Shown here: positions 56,380 through 64,000 of the stretch, in pieces
Numbering within the stretch: the first letter of the stretch is position 1
How the letters are laid out: each line of letters begins with the position of its first letter
Assembly (NCBI RefSeq): GCF_008801475.1
Contig: NZ_VZPP01000002.1
Span: 248,001-312,000 of the forward strand
Reading direction: 5' to 3'
DNA length: 64,000 bases
DNA from: Pseudomonas moorei
Lineage (GTDB): Bacteria; Pseudomonadota; Gammaproteobacteria; Pseudomonadales; Pseudomonadaceae
Made by a program: the position numbers and the translations under genes
The notes under the pieces: generated by a model
Database searches by the model: none
What the model was told of the DNA's origin: nothing
Seen by the model: the letters and a program-made list of their open reading frames with translations, nothing else

Positions 56380-57717
56380 TTACAAGTTGTAGCCGCGTTC
56401 GTTGTGAAGCGCCAGGTCGATACCGACGGCTTCTTCTTCTTCGGTGATACGCAGACCCATGATGGCGTCCAGCACCTTGAGAATGATGAAGGTGACGATC
56501 GCGGTGTAGATCACCGTGAAGCCCACGCCTTTGCACTGAATCCAGACTTGCGCGGCGATGTCGGTGACGGTGCCGAAACCACCCAGGGAAGGTGCAGCGA
56601 ATACACCGGTCAGGATCGCGCCGAGGATACCGCCGATACCGTGCACGCCGAAGGCATCCAGGGAGTCGTCATAGCCGAGCTTGCGTTTCAGGGTGGTGGC
56701 GCAGAAGAAGCACACGACGCCCGCGGCCAGGCCGATTATCAGTGAGCCCATTGGGCCTACAGTACCGGCGGCCGGGGTAATGGCGACCAGGCCGGCAACC
56801 ACACCCGATGCGATACCCAGTGCGCTAGGTTTGCCGTGGGTGATCCACTCGGCGAACATCCAGCCCAGCGCGGCGGCGGCGGTTGCGATCTGGGTCACCA
56901 GCATCGCCATGCCGGCAGTACCGTTGGCCGCAGCTGCGGAACCGGCGTTGAAACCAAACCAGCCGACCCACAGCATGGCCGCGCCTACCAGGGTGTAACC
57001 AAGGTTATGCGGAGCCATTGGAGTCGTAGGGAAGCCTTTTCGCTTGCCCAGCACCAGGCAGGCTACAAGACCTGCAATACCGGCGTTGATGTGCACCACG
57101 GTGCCACCGGCGAAATCCAGTACGCCCCAGTCGCCCAACAGAGAACCCGGACCGCTCCAGACCATGTGCGCAATCGGCGCATATACCAGAGTGAACCACA
57201 CGCCCATGAAGACCAGCATTGCAGAGAACTTCATCCGCTCAGCGAACGCACCGACGATCAGCGCTGGAGTAATGATGGCGAAAGTCATCTGATAGGTAAC
57301 AAATACCGCTTCAGGGAACAGCGCCGCAGGGCCGGTAATGCTGGCCGGTGTGATGCCGGCGAGGAAGGCCTTGGCAAGGCTGCCAACAAAGGAATTGTAG
57401 TTGACCACGCCTGCTTCCATGCCCGTCGTGTCAAACGCCATGCTGTAGCCATAAATGAACCACAGGATGGTAACCAGCCCCGTAATGGCGAAGCACTGCA
57501 TCATCACGGAAAGAATGTTTTTCGAACGAACCATGCCGCCGTAGAACAGCGCGAGACCGGGAATGGTCATGAACAGCACGAGGGCAGTCGAGGTCAACAT
57601 CCAGGCGGTATCGCCGGAGTTGAGGACTGGAGTCGCCACCGGATCTGCCGCCATGGCCAGGCCGGGCATTACGATGGACAGCAGGGCTCCTAGCCCTGCG
57701 AATTTACGCAGAGTCAT
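56380..57717 (-). CDS. amtB: Ammonium transporter AmtB
   Basis: This 445-aa trimeric channel has a cleavable signal peptide (MTLRKFAGLGALL...GLAMA) and eleven spans. Pore features include FALFYGGMVRSKN-like LALFYGGMVRSKNILS, the twin-His segments (VVHINAGIAG and FGVHGIGGILGAI) and DFAGGTVVH. Its cytoplasmic tail ends ERGYNL. It lies 35 bases after glnK in one operon; GlnK binds and blocks the channel when nitrogen is plentiful. Confidence 0.97.
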   Translation of the reverse strand: MTLRKFAGLGALLSIVMPGLAMAADPVATPVLNSGDTAWMLTSTALVLFMTIPGLALFYGGMVRSKNILSVMMQCFAITGLVTILWFIYGYSMAFDTTGMEAGVVNYNSFVGSLAKAFLAGITPASITGPAALFPEAVFVTYQMTFAIITPALIVGAFAERMKFSAMLVFMGVWFTLVYAPIAHMVWSGPGSLLGDWGVLDFAGGTVVHINAGIAGLVACLVLGKRKGFPTTPMAPHNLGYTLVGAAMLWVGWFGFNAGSAAAANGTAGMAMLVTQIATAAAALGWMFAEWITHGKPSALGIASGVVAGLVAITPAAGTVGPMGSLIIGLAAGVVCFFCATTLKRKLGYDDSLDAFGVHGIGGILGAILTGVFAAPSLGGFGTVTDIAAQVWIQCKGVGFTVIYTAIVTFIILKVLDAIMGLRITEEEEAVGIDLALHNERGYNL

Positions 57718-57752
57718 ATTGTTTTCTCCTGGGGCGTTGGGTTTGTGGCGGC

Positions 57753-58274
<522 letters not shown>

Positions 58275-58299
58275 TCAGTGCATGGGTCACCATGGACTA

Positions 58300-58315
58300 A
58301 GCAGAAAGCTTGCCA
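58300..58315 (-). promoter_or_regulatory. Sigma-54 promoter of glnK-amtB
   Basis: The minus strand reads TGGCAAGCTTTCTGCT, matching TGGCACG-N4-TTGCW with two mismatches and correct GG/GC spacing. The predicted 5' leader is about 197 bases, long but possible. Confidence 0.6.
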
Positions 58316-58390
58316 TCTCCACAAAACCTACTGTTTTCAAGCCTTTACCAGTAGATGCCAGCAACTTCGCAACAACACTCCATGCGTTAC

Positions 58391-58405
58391 GCACAACAAC
58401 GGTGC
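58391..58405. promoter_or_regulatory. Candidate NtrC-binding site
   Basis: GCAC-N7-GTGC (GCACAACAACGGTGC) has the NtrC half-site layout and lies about 75-90 bases upstream of the sigma-54 promoter, the usual enhancer distance. Confidence 0.5.
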
Positions 58406-58509
58406 GATGCCGTCCGTCCCCATGCGCGAAAAGCGTGCATCGACTGCCCGCGAAATGACTATAGACACTGCGTGATACACTGCCTTCCATTGTTATCAGG
58501 ACCTTTCCC

Positions 58510-58770
58510 ATGCTCGCGCCCAAAGACTTCCTCGACGCCCTGACTGGCACCGCCTCCCGTCTCTTCAGCGGCGACACCCCATTGCCGAAAAGCGAAATCG
58601 AAAGCCAGTTCAAGGCCCTGCTGCAGAGTGGCTTCAGCAAGCTGGATCTGGTGAGCCGGGAAGAGTTTGATAGCCAGATGGTCGTGCTGGCGCGGACGCG
58701 AGCACGGTTGGAAGCACTTGAAACGAAGGTCGCGGAGATGGAAGCGAGGCTCAATCCGCCTGCAGAATAA
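58510..58770 (+). CDS. ubiK: UbiK (YqiC), ubiquinone biosynthesis accessory factor
   Basis: This 86-aa protein promotes ubiquinone synthesis by assisting UbiJ and the Ubi complex. The N-terminal half (PKDFLDALTGTASRLFSGD, SEIESQFKALLQSGFSKLDLVS) leads to a C-terminal coiled coil (SREEFDSQMVVLARTRARLEAL). The family is BMFP-type. CAGGA precedes the ATG. In P. aeruginosa it sits between glnK and comM; here a low-GC pair of genes separates it from comM. Confidence 0.92.
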   Translation: MLAPKDFLDALTGTASRLFSGDTPLPKSEIESQFKALLQSGFSKLDLVSREEFDSQMVVLARTRARLEALETKVAEMEARLNPPAE

Positions 58771-59084
58771 CGCCCCAATCCCTAATGGTTAGCCCCATAC
58801 CACCGTGTACGCGAGCCTGCTCGCGACAAGGTCGTAACGACTGTCAGATTTATCTGTAGGAATTGCCGAGACTGCGGACTTCAAGCCCGCAAGAGTCCCG
58901 GCAACATCCTACGAAACTCTCATCCGCCGTCTGATTGCGCCGCAAATCCCCCCTTTCTAAGCTCTCCTCTCAAATGAGTCATTTGAACGCGAGCACTGCA
59001 TCAGCACGAAAAAAATCTAGCTCGCAGTGAATATTAGTTATTGATACCAATGGAATATTCCTAACATCACAAGGAGTAACGCCT
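58771..59084. other. 314-base intergenic region at the left edge of the low-GC module
   Basis: It contains a REP unit at about 58809-58832 (TACGCGAGCCTGCTCGCGAC), then mixed sequence. From about 58990 it becomes A/T-rich, leading to a strong ribosome site (AAGGAG) before the next gene. No gene was found. Composition shifts within this gap, marking the left boundary of the module. Confidence 0.6.
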
Positions 59085-59531
59085 ATGAAAACATACATGT
59101 CTTTAATTACTGTTTTTACATTGACGGCACTTCACATAAACCCAGCTCTCGCCGGACCACCCGTTACAGTTACATTCAAAAATCTTGGAACACAGACCGC
59201 TACGTATACACCCACAACCAATAACGAATTCATTACAAAAACAAACGCAGAGCCCACTCCAAAAACCACCATAAATGCAAATAGCTCGGAGACTTACACG
59301 ATACAAAGCCAGACATCCCCTGACTACAACCATGCTAATTTACGATATAAAATCGGCACAAAAAACTGTGTATATCTATCTACGTTTGTGACTACCTCCG
59401 GCTCAGGCGGCAGCAAAATCCCCAAGTGGAGTCATACAGCCACTCCCAGTGGTGGTGCTACCTGCACTATAAGAGCAACCAGAACAAACCCTACTACCTA
59501 TGCTTGGTCGGTAGAAATCACGATGAGATAA
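59085..59531 (+). CDS. Secreted Thr/Ser-rich small protein of unknown function
   Basis: This 148-aa protein has a clear signal peptide (MKTYMSLITVFTLTALHINPALA, cleavage before GPP). The mature part is Thr-rich and beta-strand-like (VTVTFKNLGTQTATYTP), with two cysteines (C95, C127) that could form a disulfide. Its end is WSVEITMR. AAGGAG lies 8 bases before the ATG, so expression is likely. GC content is visibly lower than in neighbours (about 45% in a sampled stretch), and codon use is A/T-ending, suggesting horizontal transfer. I do not recognise the family. The small, secreted, two-cysteine beta layout is compatible with a pore-forming or binding protein, but nothing proves it. Confidence 0.8.
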   Translation: MKTYMSLITVFTLTALHINPALAGPPVTVTFKNLGTQTATYTPTTNNEFITKTNAEPTPKTTINANSSETYTIQSQTSPDYNHANLRYKIGTKNCVYLSTFVTTSGSGGSKIPKWSHTATPSGGATCTIRATRTNPTTYAWSVEITMR

Positions 59532-59574
59532 AGCGGCAGATCCTATCTAACTTATAAAAACAAAGGGAGCAGCA

Positions 59575-60387
59575 ATGATGATTAATTCAACAAGCAATCC
59601 TGTAGTTGAAAGCGGTCTGGCTCTGACTGGATCAAAAACGATGACAACCAATCCTGGTGGAAATACAGGCATCAGCCAGAGCCCGCCCCAAGCCCCGACT
59701 GGCTCATTTGGCAGCACTACAGTTTCCACGATGGCAAATCAATTAAGCGAAGCCTCATTACGTGCACAGGCCCGAGATGCGAGCCTGACCAGAGTGGAGC
59801 TGGAGTCGCTGGCTAGAAAAACAGTTAATGAGCTACTGAGCCCATACTACACTGCAAACAAATTGAAGCACGACACTGAAGTTCCTGACACAGACGATCC
59901 CACGTTATTAGCACGCGCCGAAAAAGCAACTTTATATACGAGAGGACTGGCCAGCAATCCATTTTCTGGAATGTCGGCGGATCAACTGGCCTTAATTACA
60001 TACGATGACAGCGGCACGTTTACCGTTAATGAAAGACGGGCAGCGCTGGAAGAGTCAGATAAACAAGAATTCGCATGGAGGCAAAAAGTCGTTGCCGAGG
60101 CAGAGCATGAATACAACACCACAGGAAAACTGACCAAATTCTTCCAAAGCGTCCTTGACCACTACAAAGGCTTACCTCGAATAGAACAAGCAGATTACCC
60201 GAGCAACTACGAATCCAGACTTAATGAATTGATAGCTTTAGATTTTAACTATTTGACGCATGTCGCAGAAGGCAAAGAGAAGGTCGACATAGAAAGCTTT
60301 ATACTAAAAATTCCAAATAGTGATAGCAACCTGCCTGACTACGAACAGTCTTCCTCTAAGCCGCCTCAACCGAGCGAGCGATCCTGA
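59575..60387 (+). CDS. 270-aa protein of unknown function with EF-hand-like loop
   Basis: This protein has a disordered Ser/Thr/Pro/Gly-rich N-terminus (about 1-55) without a signal peptide. A mostly helical body follows (LRAQARDASLTRVELESLAR, EFAWRQKVVAEAEHEYN) and a Ser/Pro tail. At residues 142-153 (TYDDSGTFTVNE) an EF-hand-like loop has D144, S146, G147, F149 and E153 in register, though position 1 is Thr. GGGAGC precedes the ATG at 59575. It lies 43 bases after the secreted-protein gene with the same low GC, so they may be co-transferred. N-terminal disorder resembles secreted effectors, but no secretion genes are nearby. Confidence 0.78.
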   Translation: MMINSTSNPVVESGLALTGSKTMTTNPGGNTGISQSPPQAPTGSFGSTTVSTMANQLSEASLRAQARDASLTRVELESLARKTVNELLSPYYTANKLKHDTEVPDTDDPTLLARAEKATLYTRGLASNPFSGMSADQLALITYDDSGTFTVNERRAALEESDKQEFAWRQKVVAEAEHEYNTTGKLTKFFQSVLDHYKGLPRIEQADYPSNYESRLNELIALDFNYLTHVAEGKEKVDIESFILKIPNSDSNLPDYEQSSSKPPQPSERS

Positions 60388-60676
60388 GCCAACTTAGTTG
60401 GCCACCCATATTTTTCCACACGCAGTAATGCAATAACTGATCACTTTCCACTAACACTGGCGCATCGCACTTTAATCGCTCTTCAAAGAGATTAAAGACT
60501 GGAATCGTTTGCGGCGGGGGAGCCCTCCCCCTCGCCACAGAATCAATGCGCTGCCCGTGAAGCCGCGCAACATCTTGCGAAAATTCCTTGCCTGCCATGC
60601 ACCGCGGAAACAGCACTGCCGTCTACCCTTGCAAAAACCCGCAGGAAGCGGCCCCCGTACAACTCAAGGAACGACC
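60388..60676. other. Intergenic region at the right edge of the low-GC module
   Basis: It carries a REP-like palindrome at about 60513-60537 (GGCGGGGGAGCCCTCCCCCTCGCC) and returns to high GC before comM. An open frame continues from the comM gene through it, but the sequence does not resemble comM. No other gene was seen. Confidence 0.6.
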
Positions 60677-62170
60677 ATGTCCCTCTCCATCGTCCACAGC
60701 CGCGCCCAGATTGGCGTGGATGCCCCCTCCGTCACTGTCGAAGTTCATCTGGCCAATGGCTTGCCGTCGCTGACCATGGTCGGCCTGCCCGAGGCGGCGG
60801 TGAAAGAGAGCAAAGATCGAGTACGTAGCGCGATCATCAATTCGGGGCTCCAGTTTCCGGCGCGACGGATCACCTTGAATCTGGCCCCGGCGGATTTGCC
60901 CAAGGATGGCGGACGGTTCGATCTGGCGATTGCCTTGGGGATTCTTTCGGCCAGTGTGCAGGTGCCGACATTGACGCTCGATGATGTGGAGTGTCTGGGC
61001 GAGTTGGCCCTGTCAGGCGCAGTGCGTGCGGTGCGGGGCGTGTTGCCGGCGGCGTTGGCCGCGCGCAAGGCCGGACGCTCGTTGATGGTGCCGCGTGCGA
61101 ATGCCGAAGAAGCGTGCCTGGCGTCGGGGTTGAAGGTGATTGCGGTGGATCATCTGCTGCAGGCCGTGGCGCATTTCAACGGGCACACGCCGGTGGAGCC
61201 CTATGTGTCCGATGGATTGATCCACGCCAGCAAACCCTACCCCGACCTGAACGAAGTGCAGGGTCAGCAAGCAGCCAAACGGGCGTTGCTGATTGCAGCG
61301 GCGGGTGCGCATAACCTCCTCTTCAGCGGACCTCCCGGAACGGGCAAGACGCTTCTGGCGAGTCGCCTGCCAGGGCTGCTGCCCCCACTGGCAGAGTGCG
61401 AAGCACTGGAAGTGGCCGCCATTCAGTCCGTCACCAGTTGCGTCCCGTTGAGCCATTGGCCGCAGCGCCCCTTCAGACAACCGCACCACTCGGCTTCTGG
61501 CCCGGCGCTGGTCGGTGGCGGCTCGAAACCACAGCCCGGTGAAATCACCCTCGCCCACCACGGTGTTTTGTTTCTCGATGAGCTTCCAGAGTTCGACCGC
61601 AAAGTGCTCGAGGTTTTGAGAGAGCCACTGGAGTCAGGCCATATCGTGATTTCCCGGGCCAAGGATCGCGTGCGGTTTCCGGCACGTTTTCAGTTGGTGG
61701 CGGCAATGAATCCATGCCCTTGTGGATATCTTGGCGAACCCACTGGCCGCTGCTCCTGCACGCCGGACATGGTTCAGCGCTATCGCAACAAACTGTCCGG
61801 GCCCTTGCTGGATCGGATCGATTTGCACCTGACGGTGGCGCGGGAGGCCACGGCGTTGAATCCGACGGTGAAACCCGGAGAGGACAGCGCCAGCGCGGCG
61901 GTGCTGGTCGCTGATGCCCGCGAACGCCAGCAAAAGCGTCAGGGGTGCGCCAACGCCTTTCTCGATTTGCCGGGGCTGCGCCGGCACTGCAAGTTATCCA
62001 CAGTCGATGAGAACTGGCTGGAAACGGCCTGTGAACGGCTGACCCTGTCGCTTCGCTCGGCGCATCGGTTGCTGAAGGTGGCGCGAACCCTGGCGGATCT
62101 GGAACAGGTCGACGGGATCAAGCGGGAGCATCTGGCGGAGGCATTGCAGTATCGGCCTGCAACGCAATGA
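60677..62170 (+). CDS. comM: ComM/YifB Mg-chelatase-like AAA+ ATPase
   Basis: This 497-aa helicase promotes branch migration during natural transformation in Vibrio and is widely conserved. The N-terminal ChlI-like Lon-fold domain (SLSIVHSRAQIGVDAPSVTV, GLPSLTMVGLPEAAVKES) precedes the AAA+ core. Walker A is GPPGTGKT (218-225), Walker B LFLDELPEF, and a four-Cys zinc-like loop is MNPCPCGYLGEPTGRCSC. The ATG at 60677 follows CAAGGAACG; an in-frame extension to 60509 is unlike the family. It converges with the chemoreceptor gene. Confidence 0.95.
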   Translation: MSLSIVHSRAQIGVDAPSVTVEVHLANGLPSLTMVGLPEAAVKESKDRVRSAIINSGLQFPARRITLNLAPADLPKDGGRFDLAIALGILSASVQVPTLTLDDVECLGELALSGAVRAVRGVLPAALAARKAGRSLMVPRANAEEACLASGLKVIAVDHLLQAVAHFNGHTPVEPYVSDGLIHASKPYPDLNEVQGQQAAKRALLIAAAGAHNLLFSGPPGTGKTLLASRLPGLLPPLAECEALEVAAIQSVTSCVPLSHWPQRPFRQPHHSASGPALVGGGSKPQPGEITLAHHGVLFLDELPEFDRKVLEVLREPLESGHIVISRAKDRVRFPARFQLVAAMNPCPCGYLGEPTGRCSCTPDMVQRYRNKLSGPLLDRIDLHLTVAREATALNPTVKPGEDSASAAVLVADARERQQKRQGCANAFLDLPGLRRHCKLSTVDENWLETACERLTLSLRSAHRLLKVARTLADLEQVDGIKREHLAEALQYRPATQ

Positions 62171-62203
62171 GTGCCTGCTCGCGATGACTATTTCAAAGGC
62201 ACA

Positions 62204-64000
62204 TCAGCGAAACCGGTCGACCTCCGACCGCAAATCCGCCGCCAGCTTCTCCAGCTCTTTAGCAGTGACCGCCAGGTTCGACACCACTTCCCGCTGCTCG
62301 CTGTTGGCCAGCGCAATGCTTTGCAAGTTACTGCTGAGCAACGTCGCCGTACTGCTCTGTTCCTGGGTCGCCGTGGTAATCGCGGCGAATTGCTGGCCGG
62401 CTGAACGGCTTTGCTCATCGATATGTGCAAGTGCAGAAGCCACGTTGGCGTTGCGCGACAAGCCTTCCTGCATCAGCACATTACCCTGCTCCATGGTGCT
62501 GATGGCGTTGCCGGTTTCCTGCTGAATGCTCTGGATCATCACGGAAATTTCGTCCGTGGCCTGACGGGTGCGCGAGGCGAGGTTACGCACTTCGTCGGCC
62601 ACCACGGCAAAGCCACGCCCCTGCTCACCGGCACGCGCCGCTTCGATCGCGGCGTTGAGCGCCAATAAGTTGGTTTGTTCGGCAATCGAGGTGATGACGC
62701 CAACGATGCCGCCGATTTCCTGGGAGCGCTGTCCCAAGGTATTGATCACCGTCGCCGTGCTGTTCAATGCGCCGGCAATTTGCTCAAGCGACGAGGACGC
62801 TTCGTCCATCGACGTACGACCGATTTGCGTTTGCCGAGCGTTTTCCTGTGCCAGACGCTGGGTGCTGCCCATGTTGTCGGCAATGTTCAGGGAGGTGGCA
62901 CTGAACTCTTCCACGGCCCCGGCCATGCTGGTGATCTCGCCCGATTGCTGCTCCATCCCTTCATAGGCACCGCCGGACAACCCGGACAAGGCCTGGGCGC
63001 GGCTGTTGACCTCCATCGAGGCGTTGCGGATGTGCTCGACCATGGTCGACAACGCCTGACTCATCTGGTTGAAGGCGCAAGCCAACTGGCCGATTTCATC
63101 GTTGCTCGACACGCTCAGACGCACGCTCAAATCACCGGCACCCAAGGCTTCGGCCTGACGCACCAGATCACCCAGCGGCGCCAGTTTGCTGCGCAACAGC
63201 CAGACCGCTGCGCCGACCGCCAGCAACATCGCCAACAGACTGCCGATGGCCAACTGGATACCGACGCTCCAGGTCACAGCGCTGATTTCGGTTTTCGGCA
63301 TGCTTGCCACCACCGACCACGGCCCGCCTTCAAACGGTACGGCAATGCTGTAGAAGTCTTCGGACTTGTCGCTCCAGAACTGGCCTTTGCCTGGCGTCTT
63401 GACCAGCGCCATGACCGCCGGGACGGCCTGATCCAGCGCTTGCACACCGGCAATCGGCACCAGCCATTTATTCTGCTCGTCCAGCAGTGCCAGGGAACCG
63501 GTCTGGCCGATGCGGAAACGCTTGAGGTTTTCGAACTGAGCATTTTGCGCGTCGGTGTAATCGAAGCCCACGAACAACACGGCAATCACCTTGCCGCTGC
63601 TGTCCCGTACCGGGGTGTATTGCGTCATGTAGGAGCGTTCGAACAGCAAGGCACGCCCGACATAGCTCTGCCCCGCCATCAGGCGTGCGTAGGCCGGGTG
63701 GGCGTGATCAAGCATCGTGCCGATGGCCCGGCTGCCGTCCTGTTTGCTCAGGGACGTACTGACCCGGATAAAGTCTTCGCCGCTGCGCACGAACACCGTG
63801 GCCGCACCGGCAGTCATCTGCTTGAACTCGTCCACTTCCTTGAAGTCGTTGTTCAGCACTTCGCTGCCCAGGTGCAGGCCTGGGGTCTGCGTGCCCGCCA
63901 CCGTCACCGGCTCATCCGGGTGCACGCTCAAGCCGGCACTGAAACGCTTCTCGAACAAACCCGCCAGGCGCTGGGTGCTTTCACGCAACGTGCCGTGGAA
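62204..64000 (-). CDS. Methyl-accepting chemotaxis protein with Cache sensor (5' end outside window)
   Basis: This is a transmembrane chemoreceptor missing its N-terminal span, since the frame stays open to base 64000. The periplasmic part is a Cache-type domain ([43 protein letters not shown]). A span follows ([22 protein letters not shown]), then HAMP ([20 protein letters not shown]). The signalling tip is [20 protein letters not shown] and [17 protein letters not shown], identical to the MCP consensus. The protein ends without an NWETF-type tether. The ligand is unknown. Confidence 0.93.
   Translation of the reverse strand, partial: FHGTLRESTQRLAGLFEKRFSAGLSVHPDEPVTVAGTQTPGLHLGSEVLNNDFKEVDEFKQMTAGAATVFVRSGEDFIRVSTSLSKQDGSRAIGTMLDHAHPAYARLMAGQSYVGRALLFERSYMTQYTPVRDSSGKVIAVLFVGFDYTDAQNAQFENLKRFRIGQTGSLALLDEQNKWLVPIAGVQALDQAVPAVMALVKTPGKGQFWSDKSEDFYSIAVPFEGGPWSVVASMPKTEISAVTWSVGIQLAIGSLLAMLLAVGAAVWLLRSKLAPLGDLVRQAEALGAGDLSVRLSVSSNDEIGQLACAFNQMSQALSTMVEHIRNASMEVNSRAQALSGLSGGAYEGMEQQSGEITSMAGAVEEFSATSLNIADNMGSTQRLAQENARQTQIGRTSMDEASSSLEQIAGALNSTATVINTLGQRSQEIGGIVGVITSIAEQTNLLALNAAIEAARAGEQGRGFAVVADEVRNLASRTRQATDEISVMIQSIQQETGNAISTMEQGNVLMQEGLSRNANVASALAHIDEQSRSAGQQFAAITTATQEQSSTATLLSSNLQSIALANSEQREVVSNLAVTAKELEKLAADLRSEVDRFR

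Noticed and set aside
59085..60387. Toxin-immunity pair
   Set aside because: The second protein is much larger than typical immunity proteins, has its own ribosome site and no membrane or inhibitor features; there is no direct evidence of toxicity.

Overview
The window is a 64-kb piece of the core chromosome of a Pseudomonas, most likely of the P. fluorescens group. The evidence is the gene order (ygfA ... ubiD-oafA-rho-trxA ... ppx/ppk-hemB ... algP-FKBP-algQ-dsbB-hemYXDC-algR-argH ... cyaA-rnk-cyaY-lptM-lysA-dapF-DUF484-xerC ... sutA ... amtB-glnK-ubiK ... comM), which follows P. aeruginosa almost gene for gene. It is supported by high GC with many long antisense open frames, Pseudomonas-specific genes (algP, algQ, sutA, TIGR02444, TIGR02647), and short REP palindromes of the GTGGGAGCGAGC / GTGGCGAGGGAGC type between genes. 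No rRNA, tRNA, CRISPR array, insertion sequence or prophage was seen.

Layout. 1-7.8 kb: 3' end of 5-formyl-THF cyclo-ligase, a 51-aa membrane peptide, an EVE-domain protein, a yhiI-rbbA-yhhJ type exporter (HlyD + ABC fusion + permease), a FliL-like protein and a quinone oxidoreductase. 7.9-16 kb: a ChaC-like cyclotransferase, a PagP-like outer membrane protein, ubiD with an overlapping flavin/[2Fe-2S] reductase, an SGNH acyltransferase, rho and trxA. 16-20 kb: a divergent FadR-type regulator and a four-gene polar amino acid ABC importer, which look like an insertion between trxA and ppx. 20-28 kb: ppx and ppk facing each other (polyphosphate breakdown and synthesis), hemB, DedA, a sterol-desaturase-type hydroxylase, elbB and a YaiI protein. 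28-34 kb: an FTR1 iron permease fused to a cytochrome c domain, a LysE exporter, an MscS channel overlapping an ABC-F ATPase, and a TIGR02444 protein. 34-45 kb: algP (Lys-Pro-Ala-Ala repeats), a FKBP isomerase, algQ, dsbB, the hemC-hemD-hemX-hemY operon, algR, argH and a GST. 45-58 kb: two small conserved proteins, cyaA, rnk, DUF1289, cyaY, then the lptM-lysA-dapF-DUF484-xerC-HAD operon, sutA, yjbQ and the glnK-amtB operon. 58.5-64 kb: ubiK, a low-GC pair of genes of unknown function, comM and a chemoreceptor cut by the window end.

Most noteworthy: (1) The gap between algR and argH holds a decayed remnant of a LytS-type histidine kinase, evidently algZ/fimS, the usual partner of algR. Two recognisable blocks survive in different frames with the middle deleted, so AlgR seems to be an orphan here. 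(2) A low-GC module at 59.0-60.4 kb encodes a signal-peptide-bearing, Thr-rich small protein and a 270-aa cytoplasmic-looking protein with an EF-hand-like loop. It is the best candidate in the window for undescribed biology. (3) Regulatory signals that can be read directly: a sigma-54 promoter with an upstream NtrC-type palindrome before glnK-amtB, and a FadR-type palindrome between the amino-acid importer and its regulator.
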